Counted from the first letter of the stretch, positions 44,520-56,800 are shown. The stretch: 64,000 nucleotides of DNA from Isoetes taiwanensis (GCA_021234155.1 JAJEKV010000042.1:1859257-1923256), one strand, 5' to 3'. Notes: a model not told the origin generated them from the sequence alone. Numbers and translations are program-made.

Positions 44520-47440
44520 ATTGCTAAGAGATGCATTAATTATAGATGCAAGGATTTAATTGTAATTTATGAAGTATTATGTATGGCTAGAATGAACATA
44601 GAATAAGTTTGCTGTTACTCATTTGAATAAGTTTCAGTTCATAGAGGATGAAGAGGTTGAGGTTACTCCTGTAGTAATCCTCTGTGAAGTTTGAAACATT
44701 GTACTCTGTACTTTTTATTATATAAAATATAAAAACTTCCTTTTCTCCAAAAAAAAAAAAAAAAACATATAGATGTTTCAAGAAGAGGAGTGCTTTTCCA
44801 TTTGGCAGGTGCTCCTAGAACCTTGTAAGGGATATGGACAATAAGTGAGAATTTGTCTATCTTTGTCCTTTATAGTTGTACAAATATTATATTTGGCAAA
44901 ACCGAAAATATATGTTTGACTTGAAGATTTTAAGATGCAACTTGCATAATCTCATCCTTGATTTTATTTGATACGCCTTAAATTAATTTTTAATAATCTA
45001 ACCAAAAAGAGTTTAGCACATAGATGTAATATATAGAGGATTTTTTGGCCTTTGAAAAACGAATTCGACGTATTCTAAGAACACTGATGAAAGAACTCTA
45101 TAAGTAATGCTTAGTGATCATAACTTTGTTAGCCTTTGCTGAAACATAAGGAGCCAACTGGGCTCTTTCGAAGTGCTAGAAAAGAACTTTTACCAATGGT
45201 TTGATCCAAGACAAACAAAGGGACGAACAGTGGTTGGATTCATTTAGCGCCACATGAATCTTCTAGATACAACTTGTTCTAAACATATTGGCACATTCAA
45301 AAGAAATCCTTATTTTGAATGGTCGAACCTTAAAAATCTTTACATACATTTGAGCTGGCCTCTTATTCCCTCTAATAGCAGTATATGTAGCATTGTAAAT
45401 AGAGATAGGGATTAGTGATGAGTTTATCATCCTCTGTCTACCTCTAAACCGTAGAAATGGTGGCAATTATTTTTTATTTTTCTAACTTCTTTATAGAAAT
45501 GAATTTAGTATAATTAAGATGTCTTACCAAAAATTAAGATCCCCTACTATAGAATGTCCATTAATTTGGCGAATTTAGTATAATTAGGATGCAATATTAT
45601 CAAATTTTGGCGATTTTATGAGCTACCGCATCCTACTAAATCATCGAATTTAGACGTATAAAATTGGTGAAATATAGCATTCTCACGATATATCACACCC
45701 TAAAGTCATCACTGATAGGGATAGGAGTAGGGGTAGGGATAAAAACTATAAAAATAATGTGAAGTACAAAAAATCCCGTATATGAATTGATTAGACATAG
45801 TTATATATGAGTTGAACAACAGAGACTTAGCAACCTCGACGAACACCCCAGCCTTATGTGGTGACTTGCCAAACAAAGCACCATAAATACAATCTATATT
45901 ATAATTTTCCTTCATAATACACCACCAAACCTCATCCCAACCACGCACCACACGGTCCTGTAGTATCCTTGTATCACCTTCCCCTGCCCTTTTTACCATG
46001 ATCTTCAATTTGGTTTATGAAATCTACCTTCCATTCTCCCGCATATGGCCATGGTAGATACCTTCCTAATTCTTCCATTTCCATTTTACAAATATACGAG
46101 GATGGACCATTTCCATTTTATAAATATACATCTAGAGGCTAGAAGGCATAGAGAAGGCCTGAAGTTTAACACACCAGAGCCAAAGGAAGACTGCCCTTTT
46201 AAGCCTAAAGTAACTACCTCATCAAAGGAGAGGCAACCTTAAAATCACAAAAAAGGACCCCTAGTTGGGAGAGAAGGTTTATCTTGAAGCGTAGTGATGG
46301 TCACATGTCAATGTCAAGAGGGGTCCTTCCCCGCAATGACCAAAATGGAAGGGGTTACGTGCGATGTTTTGACAGGAACGATGTCCTGTTGATAACTAGC
46401 CATTCCACCGACTACTGCCCTCGGCAGGAAGAGTTTCTATATAAGGGAATGGCTTGCTAGGGCAGATTCTATGGCTGAAATTTGCTTCATGCCATAGGTC
46501 GAGGCCATAGTTGAAGCCCCAAAAATTTCCTTGGTGGGCCATTCACTCAACCTGAAGGGCGGGCAGGCCACTTTCACATGTAGATCTTTGCTACATAGAT
46601 GGTCGAGATTGTTCTTGTTGCAGAATGTAGCGGCGACAGAAAGCACAAAACATATATTAAAAAGTGCAAATGTAGACCAGGTAGAAACATCGCAATGGCA
46701 AGAGACATCCACGAAAAAGCAGGCGTCGACGTGTTATTGGCAGATAAGGTTGAAAGTGGCTTGCCTGTCCTTTACGGATCTACTGGATCATAAAATAGGG
46801 ATTTACTATCTAAATCATGACACATAGAAAATAAGTAGGACTTTCTATCTTTATCTTCTGTCTAGAATATGAACATTTTCAAGCCTTGTGTTTTTCATTC
46901 ACGTGGAAGTGTTAATATTGATTAATGATAATGTCAGTTAATGCCAACAGGGAATTTGGGCAAGCCACATGTTTTCCATCCATGTGGAAGTGTTCATGTT
47001 GAGAGAACATGTGACGGTCACAAAAAATTATTATTATCATTATTATAAGTCACGTCAATATCAGGCCCTCAGATCCATCTGACAAATAATGCATAGAGAA
47101 AAGTCTAGCCTCTATATCATCCGCAAGTGTATTCCATTCCAAAGTTTCTAGTCTGTAATTCCACCATAATAGTTACCTAAATGGACAGACAGTATGTCTA
47201 AACATTCAGAAAAAGACATAGCCTGTATATGATGCTGTAGGCGAACACCGAACATTTTGTAAAAGCATGCTCGGCAGCATGAGCATCTTCTTTTCTCCCC
47301 CTCAACTCCATTCATTTTTTCCACTTCTATTTCAAGCTTATGAGAACTCAGTCGTGCTTGGAATATAAGCTTTCTCTTTTTTAATCCAAGCCCACATTTA
47401 ATATTCTTGTTTAGTGTACATTATTCTTGCCTATAGAAAT
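44520..47440. other. AT-rich sequence without recognised gene
   Basis: A poly-A run at 44750-44765, following TTTCTCC, could mark the tail of an old retroposed sequence, but no body is recognised. The other open frames here have no family resemblance. Confidence 0.4.
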
Positions 47441-48530
47441 CCATTTTTGTGCCCGAATCACTCCAAAGTTTAGCCACCACTTATTCCAATACATATGCTC
47501 GTATGCCAATACTAGTTATTGGTAAATCTTTAATCTCTATACCCCAATTCTTCATCCATTCTTCCAACTTCATGTACCAACTTATATATCCTTGACTCAT
47601 TGATTCTATTAGTGCTTGGTGTGGGAGACATGTATCTTCCAAGTTTTGTACACTTTGAAAACAATCAAGTGATTGGCATAATGCCTCAGTCTCTAGTGGT
47701 ATCATACATCTTTCAGCAAGTAACATCGAGTATGGAGTTTGACTTTTAACACCTAGTTCTGAAAGCAAGACCCTCTTCTATAATTGTTCAACCTCTGTCC
47801 ATTTAGACAATGACAAACCAAGTCCCAATATAGGGCATCCATAGAGCAAAACTGTTCGCACAAGCATCGTGTACATTAACTTCCTCGCATGCCAGCATAA
47901 GATGTGAGCATTTTTTCATAATCTCATAGTAGAGTATAATGCACGCATACCTCCAGCTATCCGCTTGTTTATAGCTTCATTTTATTTATAGTCATCATCT
48001 GTACGTTCCAGGGTTAAGTACTTATACTGATGTACCCACTTGAGTTCGTCCCCATCAATGCATGTCACTTTCTGACTACTATCACTTTTGTCTTAGCTTT
48101 ATTTGCTTTCATACATGTCCTGTGACAAAATGAATCTAAGATTTGAAGCTGCCTTCATAGACCGTCTTCTCTTCAAGAGAGGAGAACTACATCATCAGCA
48201 TAAAGAAGAAGATGAATGACATATTGACCTATCTCTGCTCCTCCTCCTTCCCTAATTAACCATTCTTCTAATTCATCTATGGAAAAGTAAAAAAGAGTCA
48301 GAGAAAGAGAACAACCCTGTTTTACACCAACGTTACTTACCACTTTTTCTGGACCATGCATGGGGAAAGTAAGTTCTACCAAAACCTTTTGGTATAGTCT
48401 AAACACTCCCCTCCTCAAATCTGTTGAAACTCCAAGATGTTCGAGTCTTGCATCCAAATTACGTTTTTCACTCAATCGAACACCTTGGCAAAATCACAAA
48501 GCAAAAATATAGAATATTTTTGGCACCTTT
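47440..48530 (-). pseudogene. LINE (L1-type) reverse transcriptase remnant
   Basis: Minus strand: LLCDFAKVFD (about 48500), LRRGVFRLYQKVLVELTFP, then GVKQGCSLSLTLFYFSIDEL and the catalytic LLYADDVVLLS (near 48180). After decay come YKYLTLE, VLLYGCPILGLGLSLSKW and ELGVKSQTPYSMLLAE with the C-terminal region to 47481. The order is that of a non-LTR reverse transcriptase thumb and linker. It is 5'-truncated and has many stops. Confidence 0.85.
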
Positions 48531-48654
48531 CGCCCCTTCAGCCACAACTCTCAGCCAAAAGCCAAGCTTTATAGATGGGCGTGTAATGTTCAATCTTATG
48601 ATATCAGTGGAAAGTGGTCCATTTAGTCAACAATCCAAGTTCTTACCTTCCTCA

Positions 48655-48770
48655 CATGCTTTTTTGGGTTGCCCCTAGGGGGCAAACCCTCATTTATCTG
48701 GGTTTGTGGGCATATCCAGGTATATGCCGGCATATGCCTAGAATATGTTGGTGACTGCTTCATTCCTTTG
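48655..48770 (-). repeat. Right member of the 110-bp inverted-repeat pair
   Basis: Reverse complement of 44395-44515: TTGGGTTGCCCCTAGGGGGC, then ATATCCAGGTATATGCCGGC and GGTGACTGC at the outer end. It ends about 130 bp before the start codon of the enoyl-CoA reductase gene and so may overlap its promoter. Confidence 0.8.
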
Positions 48771-48897
48771 AAGGCGTGGCTATGGCACAGCTCGATCCTT
48801 CTTCTTCTTCAGATTCGACGGAAGCTCTCCTCCCACCAGGTGCCTCGCATGAGGCCTTTATCTCTGTATTCTACCATACCCGATAGCTCCTTCCAAA

Positions 48898-50341
48898 ATG
48901 CGGGTGAAGGTCGTCTCGCGTTCCGGTAGGGAACTTGTCAAAGGAGGCGTTGCCCTTTCTGACGAGGTAAGCCTCTTGCTTTCCATGTAGCTTAATCACT
49001 TGAAACGGATTTGTTCTACTTTGGATCTGTCTGTTCAGGTTTATAGGTGTCCCCTGCTTTGAACTCATTTGTTTTTTTGGGTCAATATGCTGTCTATTAT
49101 TCTGTGGGATCTTAAGACATTTTGCATGATTCATGCATCATTTCCTATATGCTTACAGACATGCTGCATTCTTTCTTTTTGTCTTGCACGTTTCATGGCA
49201 TGACCATCATTTACGTGTATATAAGTTATCCATGCAATGTAGACTTAAGGCAGTTCCAGATCTGCATATTTTGTGACTTTTTTCTATCGCAATATCATTT
49301 TGTCATATGTTAATGCAGGCAACAGTAAATGAGCTCAAGCAAGCTATTCATAAATCTGGTAAGTGAAACGTTTACTGCAAGGCCAATGTAAAGTTATGAC
49401 ATATCTCAAAAGTTGCCTATACAACGGATAATTTTGCCTAATTCTTTCTTCCTGCAGTTCCAAAATATTACCCATCAAGGCAACTACTTACTTTGCCTCT
49501 GAAGACTGGCCAGGCTAGGGCAACTGTGTTGGAAACATGAAAGAGCAAGAATAGTGATGTTGAAGTAGTGTTTAAAGACCACGGCCCACAAGTGTCCTAC
49601 CGAACACTATTCCTTTGGGAGTATGTAGGGCCGTTGGTAATATATCCCCTGTTCTATTTCTTGCCTGTCTATTCCTTCTTTTCTCTTCCATCCAATGCAG
49701 TGAAACATAAGGCGCAGACATATGCTTTAATCTACTGGACATTTCATTATTTGAAACGTATTTTGGAAACTCTTTTTTATTCATAGGTTCAGCCATGCAA
49801 CTTCTCCCCTCAGCAATGTCTACAGGAACTGTGCCTATTACTGGTCATTCGGAACACTCATTGCTTACTTTGTAAACCATCCTCTCTATATGCCTGTTTC
49901 TGAAAGGCAAATGCAGATTGGGTTTGCTTTTGGCATTTTGTTTCAATTAGCAAATTTTTATTGCCACGTTATTTTGAAGAACTTGAGGGCTCCAGGTGGA
50001 AGTGGAGGATACCAAATTCCACGTGGATTTTTATTTAATTTTGTGACATGTGCAAATTATACAACAGAAATTTATCAATGGTTGGGTTTCAATATTGCAA
50101 CACAGACAGTGGCAGCATATCTTTTCTTGCTGGCAGCCACTGCTATCATGACAAATTGGAGATTCGCCAAGCATCGTCGTCTAAGGAAGGTTAGTAATTC
50201 TCTTTCCATTTTTGCATTTCACTTGATATATTTGATGTTCTTGTCCTGTTTACCAAAAAGTTATGCTTACAGATTTTTGATGGAAAGGAAGGGCGTCCAA
50301 AATATCCAAGGCGGTGGATCATCTTGCCTCCATTCCTTTAA
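48898..50341 (+). pseudogene. ECR: Very-long-chain enoyl-CoA reductase (trans-2,3-enoyl-CoA reductase), four exons, two lesions
   Basis: The enzyme catalyses the last step of very-long-chain fatty acid elongation in the endoplasmic reticulum (CER10 in Arabidopsis). Exons are 48898-48966 (MRVKVVSRSGRELV), 49319-49358, 49458-50189 and 50273-50341, all with GT-AG sites. Recognisable blocks are YYPSRQLLTLPL, then [35 protein letters not shown]-type sequence, then [44 protein letters not shown] and the C-terminal [13 protein letters not shown] stop, which matches the family end. Lesions are an in-frame TGA at 49538-49540 and one extra T in a six-T run at 49773-49778, which shifts the frame just before H-R-F-S-H. 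Everything else, including splice sites, is intact, so it is either a young pseudogene or a working gene with two sequence errors. Upstream an inverted repeat ends about 130 bp from the start. Confidence 0.93.
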
Positions 50342-52980
50342 TTTTATTTGCACTTCCATATGCTTTTTTCACATGTCGGTAGTTCATATTATTTCTGCAA
50401 TTAATTTTCCATAGGAATGCAAATTTCAAAAATGTAGCGGCTTCACGCATTCTTGATTCTTCAGTTAACAATAAAACTAAAAGTTAAGAGGGGTGGCTGG
50501 ATTAAGATTTTGGTGGTCTGACAATGGAAACTGGCAGTGGCAAGAAATCTCTTAGGATCTTGGCTGGTTGGCCTATGGCATGGACCTTCGGTAGTACAAT
50601 TCCATTTAATGTAAACAACTCTTTTATCTTGACTGTTAGGCATTTGTGAAATTTTCTTCATTAGTGTCGATCAGGTATAAACAACTCTTAACTTCAGTTC
50701 TGAAATTTCCTCCTTGGTGTCGATTAGCCTAGGTGAAAAGTTTGGTTCATAACTATTTTGGGCACTTCCCATGGGCCCAAAAACCCCAAGGCTTTATTGA
50801 AGTCATCTGAAAGCTAAACCCTGATGTTTCCCGTGCACTAATCTCGTGTATTGTCTTTCCTTTACAATGAACACATATCTCAGGTAACGGGGGCATTTGA
50901 ACGGTGGTTTTGTATATAAGAATGGCAGTTTACTGCCGATTCCCAGGGAGGAATCCCTTCGTGTTTTAGGCTCTTGTCCTTTCTACGATGGAATTTTCAA
51001 GTATATAGTTTAGGCTCGGAGTATTGACTTGATAATCTAAGCCTTACATAACATGTTGAAGTAATTTTCACGGACTTGGGTCCGTAATCTAAGCTCCTCC
51101 TCCTCCTCCTCTTCCTCCTGTTGTTTTGATAGAGCTTGCTTGTTTTCACGGACTTTAGTCCGTGGTTCATGTCTTTCTATCATAGTTGACATGTCTCTGT
51201 GGCTGGGTATAGATCACGGACTTAAGTCTGTGGATGTTCTTCTTCTCCTTTACTGGACTTCTGATGTGTATTGTAGGTGGTGATAAAGAGAAAAAGTAGC
51301 TTCCTTCATTGTTGACGATAATATAGATATTGTTTCAAATAGATGTTCATGGTATCCAGTTAAAAAAAGGGAAAATTATAAAAATGGCCCTATATTTTTA
51401 GTTATTTGTCAAAATACCCCAATATTTTTGAGATTTATTAAAATGCCCTTAATCTTACTGTATCGTGGTTTCTGCCATAGCCAAGCTTACGTTTCTCATC
51501 ATCGAGCTCAATTTTATATTTGCCCCTGCCGACCTCAAAATATTCCTCAAACCAACTCTTCAAGTCTTTGGCCAGATTGTTCTCGCTTTTTTCGTCCCAA
51601 TTCCTCCTTGGCTAGATTTTATCAAGGTAAAATCATGGTAGATAATGTGAATATCATTGATAATGTGTAAGATGATGACAGTTATTGAACTAGAAAAGCC
51701 AGAGGTAAACTCCTTGAAAAATTGCATGAATTGCCACAGAATGAAATTGCTTAGGCAACAAGATTCTGCAGAGCAACTTATAGGATGGTTACATTATTTT
51801 AGTTCATGGAGATTAATAACATGAAGATGGCAGAAGAACAGTTCTTATTTTATAAGAAATCATACTATTATCACAGAGGTATAGCAGATATATACAGTAC
51901 TCGATAACATTTAATGGCAATATGCAATGCAAACAGATTGCTTAGCTCTTGAACTTGGGATTGGACTCATGCTATTACTTCACTCCCGAATTTATTGAAC
52001 ATTTTTCCTTTCTTGACATATATTCCTTCTGACCCAATTTTTGCAGTATCAGCTTGAGTACTTTAGATAGGTTGACTTCAATAACTACCACTCGGTACTT
52101 TGTACTATAAATGTACCTTGACTTCTTATACTTTAGCCTGATATCTTGAACATATCGAGGACCTTGACTATTTATCTTGAACAGAGCTTTGCTGTCTACT
52201 TTTAATTGCTGCATTCTAAAATTAAGACATGAAACTAGGCATCTAACTAATCAATAAATAAATGGAAATGCTGATGACAAAGATAGTCACCTAAAAAAAT
52301 ATCGTGCACCTCAACAACCAGTGCCTTCTCGCTTTTTACCTTTCAAAATTGTGTTTTTGCTAATTCAATACTCAAGTAGCATCCTCTACTGACAAATGTT
52401 AAGTAAAAAAGCTTTGTTTGTCATTTCTCTTGTAATCACCTTAAATGGTTGAGATTGAGACATTGAGTTGCATAAGATATTGTATGTGCTCCAACATTGA
52501 TGTATGGAATAACAATAGAACTCTGGCCTTTCCAAAACTAGAATAATGATTTTAGGGATCAAGGGTGAAATTCTTGTTAAAATCCTTGTTTTGATCTGCT
52601 AGATCTTTTCTCCAATAGCAGTACCATGTGCAATGATCATTTTTATGCAGAGACTGACATAGTACCAAATCAAAAATAATCTATCCAAAATCACCATTAT
52701 GACGGCGGATGATGGAGCGGATGATAATGGCAAGGATTCTTCTAGTATGGTGTGTGTTGGGGTGGTATAGTAGACAGTATACATGTTCATACATGGTATG
52801 GTATATACACATGTTTATACCACACCATTGCACGTACGCAACACACACCTAATATGCACGTACACATTGTGTATTAGGGAAGAAGATATGCACTATGCAG
52901 TGTGTATTAAGGGAGAGTGTTGAGAGGGAGAGGGAGGGAGAGGCAGAAGGAGGGATCTTGATTTAGCCATGGAGATGGGG
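50342..52980. other. Downstream flank of the reductase gene, no further gene
   Basis: Apart from the three hairpins listed separately, the stretch is AT-rich. A purine-rich run (GAGGGAGAGGGAGGGAGAGG) lies at 52926-52946. No coding pattern, tRNA or other RNA gene was recognised. Confidence 0.45.
51069..51232 (+). repeat. Three copies of a short hairpin, CACGGACTT-n-AGTCCGTG
   Basis: Inverted repeats at 51069-51085, 51147-51164 and 51215-51232 share CACGGACTT followed by its complement. The centre differs (GG, TA, AA). In the third copy the change in the right arm (GTCTGTG) creates a G-T wobble in the stem. They lie 0.7-0.9 kb downstream of the reductase stop codon. Confidence 0.8.
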
Positions 52981-52984
52981 ATTT

Positions 52985-53135
52985 TTGGGTTGTTCATAAA
53001 GTCAAGGTATCAAGTATTGTATTGTTTAAAGTAGCAATTCTGATTGATTGTGAAAACATGACTTTGAAGTATGATTTAAGCCACTTCACCCTCGAGACAC
53101 GGAGGGCAACCCTCCGTGCGCAGCACCTTGTTTTT
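52985..53135 (-). repeat. Dispersed repeat with CTGCGCACGGAGGG hairpin, minus copy
   Basis: Reverse complement of 39262-39400. The hairpin CACGGAGGGCAACCCTCCGTG core is perfect here, whereas the plus copy has one mismatch. The left flank also matches (AAGTATGATTTAAGCCACTT). Confidence 0.8.
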
Positions 53136-53518
53136 TCTTTTTTTCTTTTTTTTTGGAGAGTAAGAGTAGATTTTTTCATTAATCAAAACAAAGCCATACA
53201 TTATTCTGCTAAATAGCAAAATAAGAATGAACCATGAAGCGTAATAAAGCATGCAACCTTCCCTTAAAAGAGAAGAGGCTATCTGTTAACTTGAGAAGAC
53301 AATTAATTTAACTTTAAATAGTTCAGGTTTTGAGCTCCATAGAAATAAGACAGGGTCAGTGCTCAAGTCTCCAACCTCGACCCAAACTATGTGTCCCAGA
53401 TTCCATTGCCTTAAGTGACCAAAACCTAGAAAACAACTTAGCCAACTAAAAACTCTTACAGGATGATGAGTTATGAGCAAATAATGGCAGAGCTTTTTGA
53501 ATATGAAGATAAAAAGGA

Positions 53519-54427
53519 TTGAAAAAGATTGATTTTAGCATTGATACTAACCTTGTGGTGTCTCATATGAAAGAAATAGATTGGCAACATGATATCGAAA
53601 GGTATTTGGAACACAATGAGCTACCAAAGGACTTGAGTAGCACCCAAGAGCAAAGATTCAAGGAAAAATGCAAGAAGTTCATGTTAATAGAGGATGATTT
53701 GTGTAGGGTTGACAAGAAAGAGTGCTGCTGAGATGCGTAGATCTTGATGAAGCCAAGCTGGTCATAGAAGCCTGTCATGAAGGTGTAGATGGAGGCCATT
53801 TGCTGCAGACACAATGCCAAGAAGATCCTAAGATCAGGTTACTTTTGCCCTATTCTTTTTAAAGATTGTTATAATGTAATTAAGTGTTGTAATAAGTGCC
53901 AAATCTTTGGCAAAAGAATCTTGCAGCCAACTCCCCTTATTGCCATAACTTCTACAGGGCCATTTCATGTGTGGGGACTTGATTTCATAGGTCTAATAGA
54001 CCCTCCCTCATTTGCACAACACCACTATATACTTGTGGCCACTGATTACTTCATCAAATGGATTGAAGCAGTCCCAGTTAGACAAGCAAATGCATTCACT
54101 ACTGCTAGATTCCTGCATGAGAACATTTGTGCAAGGTTTGGCATCTCATTCAAACTCATATTTGATAGAGGATCTCAATTCATGAATGAAGTCATAGCCA
54201 CAGTACTCTCTACTCTTAGAGTCGAGCATCAGGCCAAGCCAAAACCAACAGGTACTTAAGTCAATCCTCCAAAACACCATAAGCGTTTCAAAGAGGGATT
54301 GGCATATCAAGCTTCATGATGCTCTATGGTCTTATAGGATCAGCATCAAACAACCACCAAACATATACCCTTTAGCCTTGTTTATGACATAAAATCCAAT
54401 GTTCCAATTGAGCTTGAATTGCTCTCC
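53519..54427 (+). pseudogene. Ty3/Gypsy pol fragment, left part (integrase)
   Basis: RNase H/integrase linker (HDIERYLEHNELPKD, then CRVDKKECC), the HHCC zinc domain (AKKILRSGYFCPILF, CCNKCQIF) and the integrase core: WGLDFIGLIDPPS, LVATDYFIKWIEAV, FDRGSQF. The second catalytic aspartate is kept in FDRGSQF although the usual motif is D-N-G. It continues in other frames as SKRDWHIKLHDALWSYR and a weak F-Q-L-S-L-N stretch, then stops at about 54427 where a LINE is inserted. It resumes at 56288. Confidence 0.88.
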
Positions 54428-56235
54428 CTGCCTCCCAACAGAGCGAGGAGGGGAACTCCACCCCTAGGTACTTGTAGGTGGGCGTGACCTCCACAGGCTA
54501 TCCCTGATATGTGAGTGCATGAGGCATGGGGTGGCATGAAGAGGATATAAGAACCACCCTGGTCTTGGCCAGATTCATGCGCATGTCTATAGCCTGACAG
54601 AATGTGTCTAGGGCATCCATATGAGACTGCATAGCTTCTGGGGTGTGAGCCAGAAGGTCAACATTGTCCGCATAGATGAGATGGCAGGGTGCAAAAGCTG
54701 TATGCCATCCCCCCCATGCTCAGTAAGCCAGGGCTCCAACTGATCAATGTAGAGGCCAAAAAATGTTGGTGAGAGGGGACAGCCCTCTGGGACCCGATAC
54801 TCTTTTGGTGAATGCTTCATTGCTGTACGCATCTGCCAAAACAACTCTCATACAGCCTGTATATGACATTCTGCACAGGCAGCGGCATCCCCAGTTGACG
54901 CAATCTAGCCCATAGCTTTTCCCGGGGGACCATATCAAAAGCCTTCGCGAAGTCCACAAAGCAGCAATACAAGTCCTGCCGATGGTTCCGGCTGTCTTCA
55001 ATCAGTGCCCGTAGTGTAAAGATATGGTCAATCGTTGAGTGGCGGGGTCTAAAGCCTGCTTGTGTGAGGGCTCGCACATCTGCTGCCTCTGTCCATCCGC
55101 TAGCGGGTGATAGCAGGCTGGAAAGCGCTTTATGCCATGCAGAACAATAGTCACCAGGCAGAGCTCTATGATTGGGGCCATCAGTCACATCTGTTTCGGG
55201 CACTGGTCGAGCCTATGTCCTTCTGTACGGGGTCGAGGTTTGGGGCCCGGTCGTCTCTTTGGCGATCTGGAATGACTTGGAGCAGGTGCAGAAGGCATTT
55301 TTGGCACGGGCACTTGGGGTGAAACCTTCAGTCCCCTATCAGATTCAGTGCGAAACCGGATTCTTGTCGCCCGGTAGCAGCCCTTGATAGACACATCGTC
55401 TATTTTCGTAAAGTGGTTAATATGGGTGATGCTCGGCCCCCCGACACGGCTTCTGTTGTGGCAATGGGCCGCTGAACGGCTCGGGGCCTGTTGGAGGGTA
55501 ATAGAGATCAATGGTTCGCCCGGATGGAGCGTCAGAGCACAGTGCGTGCAGTGGACCGTAAACCGATCATGGCGGCCCGCGGGGAGTACACGGGACGCTT
55601 GCTTCCTTGGCAAGCTCTGGGACCCCGGCTCTAGAGCAGGTCAAAACGGCCCATTACAAGGAGCACATCAACCCCGTGTTAGCCCGGGGCCCGCAGCTCT
55701 ACCTGCGTTCCCGGTATGCCCGAAAAAGCGGACTCATTGCCTCCATTCGCACGGTGCCCACCATCTTCGTGATCGGACGGGGCGGTGGATTGGGACCCCC
55801 CCGGGCCAGATGCTCTGTCGGTCTTTGTCAAAGCGGGTGCCATTGAGGATGAGTCTCACACTTTTCGAGTTGCCCAAGATTGATCGATTCGGGCGATATC
55901 GCTCCCTTAGTGCGGCGGACTTGCCCCTACATTTATCGATGAACACATCGTCGATGCGTGCTCGGGGTCATTACATTCGTGAGGTACCGCACTGTGAGTT
56001 TCGCCTTTGCCCCCCCTGGCTGCCCGCTGATCAGGCACTACGGGTGCGGTGCATGTGTATATATTTGTGTGTTTTTGCATTTTGTATATTGGAACAGTTT
56101 GTCAGCAGGCTGATTGCTGCCACAGTTTTTCCCGCGAAAACCCTTCGGGGTGGGGGTTTTTTAATCCGGGTAGTAATCCGTTTGTTGCGCTTTTGTATTG
56201 GGTCCCATAGACCGATTGGTCTCCATGGACGATAA
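54428..56235 (+). mobile_element. L1-type LINE with inverted 5' part (twin-priming structure)
   Basis: The left part, 54430-55200, encodes reverse transcriptase on the minus strand: QAGFRPRHSTIDHIFTLRAL, FVDFAKAFDMVPREKLW, then PEGCPLSPTFFGLYIDQLE and a YADxxxLL-like site near 54680. The right part, 55195-56235, encodes the region that should follow on the plus strand: LLYGVEVWGPVVSLAIW, VQKAFLARALGVKPSVPYQ, and a LINE C-terminus with a GC-rich 3' region. An inverted 5' segment joined to a normal 3' segment is the classic result of twin priming during L1 insertion. The 3' end runs into a CCTT microsatellite. Confidence 0.82.
56108..56178 (+). ncRNA. Hairpin H1 in the 3' region of the LINE
   Basis: GATTGCTGCC (56112-56121) pairs with GGGTAGTAATC (56168-56178), with two G-U wobbles, around a core that folds as CCC-TTCG-GGG followed by a G run and six T. 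The same core with other stems occurs at 59050-59126 and 60122-60202. I use ncRNA only to mark a likely structured RNA segment; no independent transcript is implied. Confidence 0.55.
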
Positions 56236-56288
56236 AAATCCCTTCCTTCCTTCCTTCCTTCCTTCCTTCCTTCCTTCCTTCCTTCCTT
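56236..56288 (+). repeat. (CCTT)n microsatellite at the LINE 3' end
   Basis: About thirteen tetranucleotides in a row form the junction between LINE and Gypsy sequence and presumably replace a poly-A tail. On the minus strand it reads as a Lys-Glu-Gly-Arg repeat that is not a protein. Confidence 0.95.
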
Positions 56289-56800
56289 AGATTGGCATAC
56301 AAGATTAATTTAGAAATTGTGGATGCACTAAAGGAAAGTTGTATAAGATTGATGCAGTTGGAGGAGCATAGGTTTCAAGTTGAAAACGCAATTCTGATCG
56401 AGAAAGCCAAAGATATGGCAAACTTCAAGACTATTCACAAGCTTCAAGGTACACTAAAAAGTGGTGAGTTGGTGCTCAAATGGAATAAGGCAAATTCACT
56501 TGACAATGAGGGCAAATTTAGGAAAGCAAGAGTGCTGCCACATTTTGGCAGCATGAAAGAGCTATGTGCATAAATCTTACCTTTTGCTAACATTTGGCTC
56601 GATATGTGTGTGCATTAGCAAATAGACCAAGAAGTTTGACGACATCCATCTTTGAAGACTTATTGAAGACATATGTTATGAAGAACCAAGGGAGCACATT
56701 GATTGGACATCATATACGCATTGCAAGAAGGAATTTGGATCAACTAGAGAACTTACGATTGAGTCTTGAAGACCCCTTGGGCAGAGTTTGAAATATCCCT
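56288..56800 (+). pseudogene. Ty3/Gypsy pol fragment, right part (integrase C-terminus)
   Basis: Continues the Gypsy integrase after the LINE: LAYKINLEIVDALKESC, then LMQLEEHRFQVENAIL and GELVLKWNKANSLDNEGKF, the GD/E-LVLKW module at the integrase C-terminus. A downstream stretch (NRPRSLTTSIFEDLL, 56594-56791) has no known domain and may be Gypsy 3' sequence. 56800-57200 holds nothing recognised. Confidence 0.8.

Noticed and set aside
56102-56302. Protein with GRKE repeats on the minus strand
   Set aside because: It is a translation of the CCTT microsatellite.
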